A stretch of 64,000 bases of DNA from Siderastrea radians (lineage: Eukaryota > Cnidaria > Anthozoa > Scleractinia > Rhizangiidae), in assembly GCA_964017195.1 (NCBI GenBank), contig OZ024894.1, positions 33,850,184 through 33,914,183 of the forward strand. The letters run 5' to 3'. The position numbers were made by a program, and so were the translations under genes. Every line of letters starts with the position of its first letter. Position 1 is the first letter of the stretch. The notes under the pieces were generated by a model that saw only the letters and a program-made list of their open reading frames with translations, searched no databases and was not told the origin of the DNA. Positions 32,950 to 42,639 of this stretch are shown piece after piece.

Positions 32950-34478
32950 GGTCAGTACAAAATGCAGACTGCAGACTAGAAACAAAATGCAGACTGTGTA
33001 TAAATTGCACACTGCAGACTGCAGACTGAGTACAAAATGGTATATTAAACTATCTGAATGATCTAATTTCAATCAAAGAAAGAAAAAGCTCAGTCAATTG
33101 ACTAGCCACCAATCAGATGCACGATAAAAGTAAACAAACAGTCAATCACGAAACCACAGTTCGCTTTTCCTTGCAAAAAAAAATCGTCGTATCATCCTTT
33201 TTTTAATTTTTGTTTTCATTAACACTTTTGTTTTGTTGTTATTTTCTTCGAACATGGGGAGCTTAGTTTCACTACTACGATGGCAGGTATCGTGGAGCGC
33301 ACACACAGATTTTTATACTTTATCTTTTGGAAAAAAGGGTAAACCACAGTAATGAAGAAAAACAATTTCAAAAAACCACAGAGTGGCAGGGAATTTATTT
33401 ATTGTTAAAAGAAGAACTGTGACATAACTTAATAATCAAACACACGAAATATATTTTTAATTTTTCTTGCCCTGCGTCTTGCAGTAGCCTTTCCACGTTC
33501 ATCTATCTGTGGGAATTTGCACTATTCTGCAAAGAACACACGGGACTCGCTAAGTACCATTTGTAATCATCAATAGACATAATGCGTTGATCCTTTGGTT
33601 GCTATTGAGGGGACTGTTTTTTTAAATACTGAGTCTCGTGTGCTCTTTGACCTCTTTGAATAGTGAAAATTTCTGCAGATAGCTGAACTCGGAAAGGCAA
33701 CTGTGTGACACTGGGGAAGTTAAAAATTGAAAATATACTGTGTTTGACGAAGTGACACTTCTTCTTTTCAAACAATAAATACCGTATTTTCTCAATTATT
33801 GTGGGCCCCGAATAAATGCTGGGTATCAAAGAGAGAATTGAAAATAAGGCCCTCAGACATTTTATTTGATGTATAATAAACTTAAAATTTAAGATCAAAA
33901 TACACAGCTGCCAAGAAAAACAAATAATAACCCTTTCTTTAAAAATGGCAGGCCCAGATAAATTGCCGATTCAAACAAACGCCGGGTCCACCATGCCAAG
34001 TTTGAAATAAACGCCGGGGGTGTTTAATTGACAAAATACGGTAAATAATTCCCTGCCACCCTGTTTTTTTCTTTCATTACTTGTGTTCCCTTTTTTGTGA
34101 CTGATTCCCACCCCACGATACCTGCCATCGTAGTAGTGAAAGTATAAAGCTCTGGCCCCTTCAGTTCCACTGCATGTTCGAAGAAAAAACAACAAAACAA
34201 TGTTAATAGATGCAAAAATAAAAAAAAAATGATAGTATAATTTTTTTTCAAGGAAAAGTGAACTGTGGTTTCGTGACTGACCATTTGTTTACTTTCTTGT
34301 GGTTTTATCTTGCATCAGATCGGTGGCTATCCAACTGACTGAGCTATTTCTTTCTTTGATTGAAATTATATCGTTCAGATAGTTTAATATCCCGTTTTGG
34401 TCTTAGTCTGCATTTTGTACTCAGTTTGCAGTCTGCAATTTGTACGCAGACTGCAGTCTACATTTTGTATTGACTGAT
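32950..34478. mobile_element. Large foldback element with GCAGACT-rich ends
   Basis: The two halves are inverse copies almost to the centre: GGTCAGTACAAAATGCAGAC at the left, then AATCTAATTTCAATCAAAG..., CACTACTACGATGGCAGGTATCG, and onward to about 33560. The inverse runs from about 33610 to 34478. The arm tips carry several GCAGACT subrepeats. The right arm is interrupted by a separate MITE (33782-34041); without it both arms are about 600 bases around a loop of about 50. No coding sequence is visible. Confidence 0.8.
33782..34041. mobile_element. CCGTATTTT mariner-like MITE nested in the foldback arm
   Basis: The ends CCGTATTTTCTCAATTA and its inverse TAATTGACAAAATACGG are flanked by TA at 33780-33781 and 34042-34043. 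The left arm of the host foldback lacks this segment and gives the empty site. TA duplication and the tip sequence point to the Tc1/mariner group. It resembles 50648-51069. Confidence 0.85.
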
Positions 34479-34480
34479 CT

Positions 34481-34711
34481 GGGGGGTTTCTCGAAAGTCC
34501 CGATAACTTTTCGGGCCCGGAAAGCTATTTTGTGTGCCAATGTTTACATTAAAGACTCAAAATTTGTTGGGTTTGAAAGATGAGTTATAAAGTTAATTAA
34601 ACAAATCGGGCTGATATGGGGGCTTAAAACTACGCCAACGTTCTATAGATTTTGATCTTAAAATATAGCTGCAGGCCCGAAAGTTATTGGGACTTTTGAG
34701 AAACGGGCCCC
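34481..34711. mobile_element. MITE with GTTTCTCGAAAGTCCC-type ends
   Basis: GTTTCTCGAAAGTCCCGATA with TTTTCGGGCC is mirrored by GGCCCGAAAGTTATTGGGAC and TTTTGAGAAACGGGCCCC. A TGG triplet flanks both sides and may be the target duplication. It adjoins the foldback element on its left and the next MITE on its right. Confidence 0.75.
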
Positions 34712-34730
34712 TGGTCTACTGTGACTCTAA

Positions 34731-35233
34731 GGGGCCGATTACATGAGCCGGGCTGGCTCAGTTAGCAGGGCTGGCTCGGTGTACCAAGATGACTGTTCAG
34801 CCTGGTATTACATGAGGCGAGCCAGCCCGCTTGCGGCTAAATTTAGAAGCTGTCATGTGAAAAGATGGCTACATCAAAGAGCAAGAATCGAGTGTTTTTA
34901 CTTTCACTAATCCATTGTTTTGGTGTATTATTTTCAATTTTTCTTAGCTTTATGGACTGATAAACCTTTATGTGTTATATATAGAGAGAAATATCGATCT
35001 TCTGGTGAGCCATTGTGTTCTGAAGCGAAATTTAGTGACGAGAAAGTGTTGGCCCGGCAATCACATGGTAAATTTTCAGCCCAGCTAGCCGAGATCCCGG
35101 CATCACGATGCCGGGATCCCAGCTAGCCGGGCTGAGATTTTTCCATGTAATCGCAAAGTTGATTTTTAATATGTTTCACAGACGTGCCGAGATCCCGGCA
35201 AACCGAGCCCGCCCGCCTCATGTAATCGGCCCC
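34731..35233. mobile_element. GGGGCCGATTACATG MITE, copy 1 (503 bp)
   Basis: GGGGCCGATTACATGAGCCG and the inverse CATGTAATCGGCCCC form the tips, flanked by TAA at 34728-34730 and 35234-35236. A 3-bp TAA duplication with G-rich tips fits the PIF/Harbinger group. A second, more diverged copy lies at 41184-41462. The interior repeats CCGGGCTGG/CCAGCCCG and CCCGGCATC strings. Confidence 0.85.
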
Positions 35234-35236
35234 TAA

Positions 35237-35711
35237 TGCACCGATCAATTCGAAAGTTCAACATCCCCCCCCGGGGCAACCCCTGGGCATTTGAACTTTT
35301 GAAGATTGGCTTGTTCAAACTCCCTCCCCTCAGGGCAAAAAGGCCGTTCAAATGCCCCACCAATTAGTACTGAAATACCTCTCCACCAAGCCAATTACAT
35401 CTTCAATCAAACACTTTACACGTTTTACAGAGAGAGATATGCCGTAATGATACCTTCAAACTTCTTTTAAACACGCATTTGAAAGAGTTATTCACTAACC
35501 AAAGGGAAATTCTATCTTGTAAATCCGTCAAACCCTGCAAAAACCGAAAAAACTCACGGCGTATTACGTCAGAACAAGAGATAAATCCGGTTCAAATTCC
35601 CCACCCTTTTAACACAACATTCAAATTCCCCCCTCCCCGGGCACGATGCACAGTCAAATGCCCGGAGTATGCCCGGGGGGGGGATGTTGAAGTTTCGAAT
35701 TGATCGGCGCA
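35237..35711. mobile_element. TGCACCGATCAATTCG MITE (475 bp)
   Basis: TGCACCGATCAATTCGAAAG with TTCAACATCCCCCCC is mirrored by GGGGGGGATGTTGAAG and TTTCGAATTGATCGGCGCA. The flanks are TAA at 35234-35236 and 35712-35714, so the element shares one TAA with the neighbouring MITE. It is again of PIF/Harbinger type by target site. Confidence 0.85.
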
Positions 35712-35714
35712 TAA

Positions 35715-36226
35715 AAACGTGAAACTGTAAGCTTTCTAAACAACGCAAGTACAGTTCGATGTTTTCTACATTGTGTGAGGTATTTCCAATTTCTAATAAG
35801 GCGGCACGAATGTTACACTTAGCAAACCACTCAAATTCACTTCAAAACTTTCAAGGTTAGAGCAGAAAGTTTTGATGCAAAATAACAGAACCCAAATTAT
35901 CCAGCCATCTTACAACTTGTATCATCGATCAGCGGACTTACGTGCCCGCTTTCGTTCTTTTGCGTAAATGCCGGGGCCACAGACAATTGATACCATGGAT
36001 GTTCTTTTAACTAGGCTGCTAAGGTGGTACAAAAGTCACTGAAAAGAGCATCTTACCTTTATAGACGAAATCCTGAACAGACGAAAACACAAATCACACC
36101 AACGCGGCTTCATTACACAGGAGCCCGCGGTCAGCCTCGGTTCTGTGTCGGAATGGTGAAAATTGAAACACTGGAACAACAGGAATGCTGGAGTACTGGA
36201 ACAGTGGATTAGTGGATTTCTACCTA
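35715..36226. other. Non-coding spacer between MITEs
   Basis: No gene or repeat was recognised here; the plus frame at 36024-36212 has no features. Confidence 0.4.
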
Positions 36227-36696
36227 CCGTGTGGCACTAAATTTTTGCGGGAGTTTTATTTTGCGGATTGGCAATTTTTTGTGTTTTGCGGGAACTAATT
36301 TTGCGATTGGAAGAGACTGGTTTTTCTTGCTGGGAATTAATTTGTGCGATTTTCTGAAAGTCGCGTTCAAATGGAACTGATAACATTTTCGTTTTTCTTT
36401 GAGTGCATGCAATCGTAATACAGATAAAACAACATGGGAATGTAAGGCACTGTCACTCCATTACACTACCATGGATCGACAATAACTAGGGTACCCCTTG
36501 ATGTATTATCCACTGAGTTATCTATGGCATTTTCTCCTTCAAACCAGTATTTTTGTATATAATTTCTACAGTGGAGTAAATTTTTTCTGAAAAAAATTGC
36601 GATAATTTTATTTTGTGTGAACCTATTTCTGCAGATCGCGAAAAAACCCGAAAAAATCGCAATAATTAGAACCCGCAAAAATATAGTGCCACACGG
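36227..36696. mobile_element. CCGTGTGGCACTA MITE (470 bp)
   Basis: CCGTGTGGCACTAAATTTTT with GCGGG is mirrored by CCCGC and AAAAATATAGTGCCACACGG. TA flanks both sides (36225-36226 and 36697-36698), as in Tc1/mariner insertions. The interior is rich in TTTTGCG and CGCAAAA strings. Confidence 0.85.
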
Positions 36697-37007
36697 TAAT
36701 CTATAAAGAAATCCGAAGTCCTGGCGCATTCCCCCGGACCACTAGCGAGGATGGACACCCTTCGCGGATTTGTACCCCTTCCCTTTAATTGTGAAAAACA
36801 AAACAAACTAGCTAACAAACTAACAAACGTGCCAAAATCCCGGTGTCATATAATTCTACGAAAATCCAGTTTTCGGCAAATCAACAGTGCGTCTTTTAAG
36901 CAGTCTTTCTATAAAATAATGGCCGAGTCGGTATTAAGGTCCAATAAATTGAGTGTTAGCGGAGAGTTGTGGCGTTACGTAATGGAAGTGCAATTGAAAA
37001 AAAATTG

Positions 37008-38378
37008 TTAACCGGTCGTCGCCATGGCGACCGCCGGTTTATAAAATGAACACGGATTATCGTGGAAGCACGTTGGCCTAACATACCAAGAAAGTGTTGT
37101 AAAGCTTGTGGTACGGGTATTTAAGAGCGGTACTGTCTTATATAAGACGCATGCGCATATTAGTCTGCTGAATGTTACCTTCGTGTGTTCTTGTCTTTTA
37201 ATTTACAGTATTTAAGATATGAACGGCGAAGGGTCGTTAAGTTTGGGGTTTTTTGTATTTGTCTTGCATAACGCATGCGCAAATGAGTAAAGCAGCTAAT
37301 AGGATTGAATGCGAAATTGGCTGTGTTGTCTGATCTAGTCAGTGGTTATGGTGAAACGTTTTTTCGCGCAGGAGTTTTTTTTATTGGGATTGACATTTTG
37401 AGGGATGTAAAAATGTGGGAGTCAGAAGGACTTGTGAATGTCAGAAGCATATCACGCTTCTGTGAATGTGATTTGCTTTGAAAGTTGCGTTTTGTATAGG
37501 AGCGGTGCAAATATTGTGCTGCGTGAGAGGCGGTTTCCCTTAGTGTTTTATGAGGGGGGGGGGGTTGGTTTGCGAAGTGGATTGTAAGTTTTCTGATTGG
37601 CTAACTTGTATTTCGCAGCGGACAAAAAGGACAGTTGCGTTTTGCCGGCGTGGGCTAGGAAGAGAAGGAATTGGTACTAGTATGATGATGCAATATTATT
37701 TGATTGCACCATCAGTACATGATAGTTCTTGTGAACGGAGAGAGATGAGTGTTTATTTGAGGCGAGAAGTTGATACGAAGGGATCGTCATTAATAAGGAG
37801 ATAAATTAATAAGGCAGGTGTTACGAGTCTTTTTGCATTGAAAGAACGAATATATCTGAATATTATCGACGGATTTGTGTGGTTTGCGTGTGGTGTCAGG
37901 CGCTAAAGGCTATGAGCAGTCTATCTTTCCGTTCAGAGATAGTGAAGGAAAAGAAAAACAAGCGAGTGAGCGCGACTCGACAGGCGCGTTAGCTTTCAAA
38001 GACGTGGGCGACTTTCGTCCCCGCTTGGTTGTTTACTTTTGCAAGGGGATTCCCGGGTTAGCAAACCGGATTTAAACATCACGTCATGAGATATGCCTTG
38101 ACGTGCCCCATACTCTGACGATCTGCTCGAGCTCGTGTTTATCAAGCGTTATATTTTGATTCTACTGCCATGTTCACTGTTTGTATTTAAGGTCTAGGCA
38201 CAACAGTAAATACTTCGTCGTCCCTGTGTGAGCATTCTCAGTTGTGGACGAATTTATATCGACATTCAACGTTTGAGTGAATTTGCGTTTTTCAGCACAA
38301 ATAATTATACAATTTGTGAAACCTAGGGGTGGGGAGGGTCAGAATGGCCGGTTAAAATGCCCAATGGGCTTTCTTGTT
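37008..38378 (-). repeat. Dispersed repeat, inverted partner of 21950-22824
   Basis: The left end is a palindrome (37010-37039, AACCGGTCGTCGCCATGG...GCCGGTT), and similarity to the other copy continues to CAATGGGCTTTCTTGTT at 38362-38378. About 620 bases (about 37455-38080) have no counterpart in the other copy; ATCACG occurs at both borders of that stretch, so either copy 1 lost it between short repeats or copy 2 gained it. The frame at 37550-37804 lies in this extra part and is unassigned. Confidence 0.8.
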
Positions 38379-38473
38379 GTCATTAAAGATGTGTTCATTG
38401 TTCATCGTGGTGTAAGATAGGTAAGATGAACGTTTATTCGCTTGTCTCACGATGGAATCGCTTTGAGTTGTTG

Positions 38474-38518
38474 ATCGCGACGTTTCGACTGCAATACTGC
38501 TAGTCTTCATCAGGCGAT
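38474..38518 (-). ncRNA. Hammerhead ribozyme, copy 1
   Basis: The minus strand reads AUCGC-CUGAUGA-stem II-GAAA-CGUC-GCGAU. Stem I is a perfect 5-bp pairing (AUCGC with GCGAU). Stem II pairs GACU with AGUC and GCA with UGC around a GUAU loop, with one bulged A. The conserved CUGAUGA and GAAA core boxes and the GUC cleavage site are all present. Stem III is almost absent, as reported for Penelope hammerheads, which are thought to cleave best as dimers. It lies at the 3' end of the Penelope-like element. Confidence 0.88.
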
Positions 38519-38530
38519 GAGGTCGATTGT

Positions 38531-39084
38531 TTACGTGTCGCTATTTGTAGCATGATGGTTCGCTGCTATTAGTGCATTTCGATCCTCATTATTATTCCGA
38601 CTATTAGATGTTGTTCCCTCACAGGTCCGCTTTGTGGTCGGTCGGCTGTTGTGCTTTCTGATCGTAGGTATCCAAACTTCAGGAATTTCGATTCCACTAT
38701 CTCTATTGATGTTATTAGGATGAAGTCTTATATGGATAGCCTCTTTGACCCTACGTGTGTACCAGTGAGGGTCACGATCAATAAGCTTAACTTGTTTCCA
38801 AATAGGAAGATGCCCCGTTTCGTTAGCGTGCTCCGAAACTGCGGAGGTTTGCGTACGAGCAAGCCGTACATCTCTGTCATGTTGTTTTATCCTGTCTTGC
38901 ATCGCTCTCCCTGTTTCCCCGATGTATACTTTGCCGCACTCACATGGAATTTTATAGAGGACACCGTCTTGTTTAGTTGGTTCAAGGGCGTCTTTCGGTC
39001 GCACTAAGTGAGACCTAAGAGTTGTGTCTGATTTGAAGACGGTGCGTACGCCTTGTTGTTGTAGGCAGCGGCGAAGAACCTCTC
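38531..39084 (-). pseudogene. GIY-YIG endonuclease part of the Penelope-like element
   Basis: The frame contains LYKIPCECGKVYIGETGRAM (about 38960-38900), the GIY-YIG signature, followed by IKQHDRDV, the Arg/His helix, SAVSEHANETGH and WYTRRVKEAIHIRL with the conserved Glu. It ends at a stop at 38531. The domain itself is uninterrupted, but the frame linking it to the RT carries an in-frame TGA near 39084 and a frameshift near 39250. In live elements it nicks target DNA for insertion. Confidence 0.88.
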
Positions 39085-40281
39085 ATACACCTTTTATGTA
39101 GGGTAGAACCGCAGTAGATTTTACCTCCTGCGTAGGTTCTTTGTTGGCTCTTGGTCTTGTTGTCTTTGTGAGCTTTCGTACAAATGAAGAAGGATATCCG
39201 TTCGAAACAAGTACAGATGGTAAATGTTTCTTTTCTTCAGAGATAGCTGATGGTTTTGATGTGAGGTGTTTGGCTCGGTCGTATAGACACAACAATACCA
39301 CGTTTTACTGACTGAGGATGGTGTGAATCATAGGCTAGGTATTGGTCAGTGTGGGTGGGCTTTCTGTAAACAGTGGTGGTGAGAAGACCGCTTGAATCCC
39401 TTGAAACTGACGTGTCGAGAATGGGGATAGTGTTATCTTTCTCGATTTCCATGGTAAAACGAATAGTAGACTGTTGACTGTTTAGATGTTGTAAGAAACC
39501 GTCTACATAGTCTTTACCTAAGACTGTAAAAGTGTCGTCTACATATCGCTTCCAGATCTTAGGTTTATAGGTCGCTGTGGCTATTGCCCGTTCCTCAAAC
39601 TCTTCCATGTAAAGGTTAGCAATAACCGCGGAGACAGGGCTCCCCATGGCTGCTCCGTCTTTCTGTTCGTAAATCGACCCATTGTATTGGAAATACGTGG
39701 ATCTTAAGACAAAGTTTAAAAGGTCGGCAATTTGTGTAGGTGTAAGGTTTGTGCGGTCGGCAAGACCGGGATCGTTCTCTAGTTTGCATAATGCGGCCTT
39801 CACGGCACCCTCGATCGGCGCGTTTGTAATAACGATTCTACGACAAAAGATACCATGACTTCGTTTTCTTGTATTCGCTCATGGCTGATGGTAGACACAA
39901 AATGAGAAGAGTTGGTATCTGTGTAGTCTGATTTGCCTGTCAACGGGGACAGGATGTCAGCTAAGTGAGCTGACAAATCGTAAGCGAAGGTGTTTACACA
40001 TGATACAATAGATCTTAATGGTATCTCGGGCTTGTGTATCTTAGGTTGACCATATATCCTAGGTGGCTGTTTGTGCCTAGGTTTGATTTTGTTGTAGACA
40101 GTCTAAGAAGCTTTTCAGTAAGTTTTCGGCTAAGTCGGTCCGTTGGATCTCTATTGAGGAGTTGATATGGACCTGTTTCAATGAGTGTTTTCATTTTATC
40201 ATGGTATGTGTCGGTGTTCAAGACAACACTGGCGCGACCTTTGTCCGCTGGTAGAATCATAATAGAGTCGTCTTGTTTCAA
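39085..40281 (-). pseudogene. Penelope-type reverse transcriptase, frameshifted
   Basis: An N-terminal block at 40281-40100 carries MILPADKGRASVVLN. A middle block at about 40010-39840 reads NTFAYDLSAHLADIL. The palm block at 39803-39250 has DGAAMGSPVSAVIANLYME and the catalytic KRYVDDTF (near 39550), then TIPILDTSVSRD. The blocks are in different frames, with shifts near 40090, 39830 and 39250, so no active polymerase is encoded. Motif order and the RYVDD box are those of Penelope-like RTs. Confidence 0.88.
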
Positions 40282-40367
40282 GTTCTAAGGGCTTCTTGCG
40301 TTTCCTTCGTGATGTTAGGCTTGGGCGGTTCAGTCTGTTGAAGGATGTTGTTAACAGACCTCCTTAT

Positions 40368-40399
40368 GGTGTCTGCTTGTTTTGAGTCAAGCAGACACC
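40368..40399. repeat. Hairpin at the Penelope inversion junction
   Basis: GGTGTCTGCTTG and CAAGCAGACACC pair perfectly (12 bp) around an 8-base loop, exactly where the minus-oriented element meets its inverted 3' fragment. This is what a snap-back or template-switch event during reverse transcription would leave. Confidence 0.9.
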
Positions 40400-40710
40400 A
40401 GACTTCATCCTAATAACATCAATAGAGATAGTGGAATCGAAATTCCTGAAGTTTGGATACCTACGATCAGAAAGCACAACAGCCGACCAACCACAAAGCG
40501 GACCTGTGAGGGAACAACATCTAATAGTCGGAATAATAATAAGGATCGAAATGCACCAATAGCAGCGAACCATCATGCTTCAAATAGCGACACGTAAAAA
40601 ATCAACCTCATCACCTGATGAAGACTAGCAGTATTGCAGTCGAAACGTCGCGATCAACAACTCAAAGCGATTCCATCGTGAGACAAGCGAATAAACGTTC
40701 ATCTTACCTA
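40400..40710 (+). repeat. Inverted copy of the Penelope 3' end
   Basis: This stretch is the reverse complement of about 38418-38728 with few differences. It contains the last about 60 codons of the GIY-YIG ORF (ending at 40597) and a second hammerhead. Together the two copies give the element terminal inverted repeats of about 310 bp. Confidence 0.9.
40610..40654 (+). ncRNA. Hammerhead ribozyme, copy 2
   Basis: This is the plus-strand counterpart of the ribozyme at 38474-38518. CUGAUGA, stem II, GAAA and GUC are identical, but stem I has AUCAC against GCGAU, so one G-C pair is lost. It should fold but may cleave more slowly. Confidence 0.82.
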
Positions 40711-41183
40711 GAAAAATTGTTCTTTTCTTTTACTTGCGTTGTTGATATGTTTAAACAGAATTTAACAAAGTTTATTTGAGGGTAATTTGACAAAGAAGAT
40801 GCTACTTTTTCTAGCGATATATTTTGATTGAAAAACGCATTGTACTCTTAACAAAAACGTTCGCTTGATTACACAATTTTTTCTTCGAAGAGCCTCGTCC
40901 CCAGGCGTTCTCAACTCGACCGTAAGCCGTGACGTCACCGGGAGAGACTCGCACAGGGCAAGAGAGAACGCCTATGGACTAGAGTCATGAGCCGGCACGA
41001 AGTCACGAGGAAACCTAGGTCACAATTTAGTTACCGCATGGATACAAAATGATTCAGAGAACTGCTCTGAAGAACCACCTGCACAGTGTTACTTAAAGTC
41101 TCCAAATAAAGTGCTACGAACATATTTAGATTTGATTTTCAAGATATGTCTGTAACAATGTTCTGTTAGAGAATCTAATTACA

Positions 41184-41462
41184 GGGGCCGATTACATGGC
41201 GAATTTTCAGCAAACCGGGCTGGAAATTTCAGCTCGGTCAAACGGGCTGAAAAAACCTATGTAATCGCAAATAAAACAAGTTTTCACTGGCCCGGGCTGA
41301 AACATGAAATTGATCATGCGCACTGATTAGATTGCGTTTTCAATTTAAAAGTTTTCCTGCCGAATTTTACATATTGTGCCCAGGTTGAAATTCGCCATGT
41401 AATCGCCACAAAATGTCTGCCCGAATTTCAGCCCGGGCTGAACTCACCATGTAATCGGTCCC
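41184..41462. mobile_element. GGGGCCGATTACATG MITE, copy 2
   Basis: GGGGCCGATTACATGG and the inverse CCATGTAATCGGTCCC form the tips; the interior repeats GGGCTGAA and CATGTAATCGC strings. It belongs to the family of the MITE at 34731-35233. The flanking triplets (ACA and TCA) differ, so the target duplication has decayed. Confidence 0.75.
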
Positions 41463-41689
41463 TCAATCTTGGTAAGACAACGTTTCTTTTACGGCAAATC
41501 CCCCGTGTGTCTGAACATGTCTTACCTCAGATAAGTTTCCAAACAAAAACAAACAAACAAATCAGCAGTAGCTCGTTCGCATGCATTTTAAAGCCTCGGT
41601 CAATCGCATTCAACGTCATTCAGCACTGTTGAATGTAACTTCGTCGTACAATGTTGAACGAGGTGGCCAAACCAACCTAACATTTGAGA

Positions 41690-42003
41690 ATGCTTCTACG
41701 AGGTAATCATACATGTCAACTGTGTATGAAATAATGAAATGATGACGACCGTCGCAATTAAAGATATCAACTTAAACTGTCAATAAAAGAACAACCTGAA
41801 GCATTCAGGCTTAAATGGGATTCGAAACCATGATGGCCTGTGCGATAACTGTGCAGCGCTCTACCTCACTGAGCTATAACGCCAACTGGACGCTGGTCAT
41901 TTGCGAAATTTCGTAGACATAACATGGTGAATAAATGAGAATGAATATATGAAGTAATCATATACGTGAACTGCGGATAAAATAATGACGACCGTTAGTA
42001 TTG
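41690..42003 (-). repeat. tRNA-headed SINE-like repeat with direct flanking repeats
   Basis: The minus strand at 41883-41809 begins GGCGTTATAGCTCAGTGAGG, a polymerase III A box, and carries GGTTTCGAATCC, a near-perfect B box, 35 bases on. It is tRNA-like but lacks a clean cloverleaf. Direct repeats of about 50 bases (TAATCATA...AATGACGACCGT) lie on both sides at about 41705-41756 and 41956-41997. As I recall, tRNA-like units embedded in such text are extremely common in coral genomes. Confidence 0.55.
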
Positions 42004-42273
42004 CACTGTTTCTTTTTAAGTTCCGTTCTAGAACCCAATTGAATTTCGTTTTTTTTTTAAATAGGTATTTTAAAAAATGTCTATGTTAACTAGCTTTCTG
42101 CCAAATTTAGTGAAATTTTTAAGAGTTGTTCGAAAGAAACCGGCGTATTTCTAAAAATGTCTCAAAGACAATTGGTCTCAATTTTTGGACGAATGCGCCC
42201 GCATGGCATTTTATTGGGCCAAAAAGGAACGGGAGTTAATGAGAGTCTTAAATTTTGCTCTAGTTTGGCCAGT

Positions 42274-42353
42274 AACTCTCGTGCGCTTGAGACAACTCTC
42301 GCGCGCTTGAGACAAATCTCGTGCGCTGGAGACAACTCTCGTGCGCTCGAAAA
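42274..42353. repeat. 20-bp minisatellite, four units
   Basis: AACTCTCGTGCGCTTGAGAC repeats four times at exact 20-base steps with one or two changes per unit, and related ACTCTC strings continue to about 42475. Confidence 0.85.
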
Positions 42354-42639
42354 GCTTGAATTGCACAAATTTTAATAAGAATGAGCTGACGTTCAAACTC
42401 TCGCCCTCCTTCAGCCTCTAGCTCGCATGTGCTCTCAATGACTCTCAAGCGATGTGGTCAACTCTCGACGACTCTCACTCCCTTTTGGAAAGGACCTGAC
42501 ATGCGCGCAAACTCTGTCAGTAAAGCATTAGCTGTTCAACCTTGGGTGGTATGGTCTTACAAAATCAAGGCAAGCGGCCTTAATCAAAACTGAAACCCGG
42601 TAAAAAATAAAGGCGGGAAAAATTATGCTGGTAATGTCA

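Larger units (their letters stand above)
38418..40390 (-). mobile_element. Penelope-like element (decayed)
   Basis: Read on the minus strand, the element has a Penelope-type reverse transcriptase (about 40281-39083) followed by a GIY-YIG endonuclease (39004-38531) and a 3' end holding a hammerhead ribozyme (38474-38518). This RT then GIY-YIG order is diagnostic of canonical Penelope-like elements. Several frameshifts and one internal stop make it inactive. Its 5' side is joined, through a perfect hairpin, to an inverted copy of its own 3' end (40400-40710). Confidence 0.92.

Noticed and set aside
41809..41883. Functional tRNA gene
   Set aside because: The A and B boxes are good but acceptor and anticodon stems do not pair cleanly and it is embedded in SINE-like flanking repeats.
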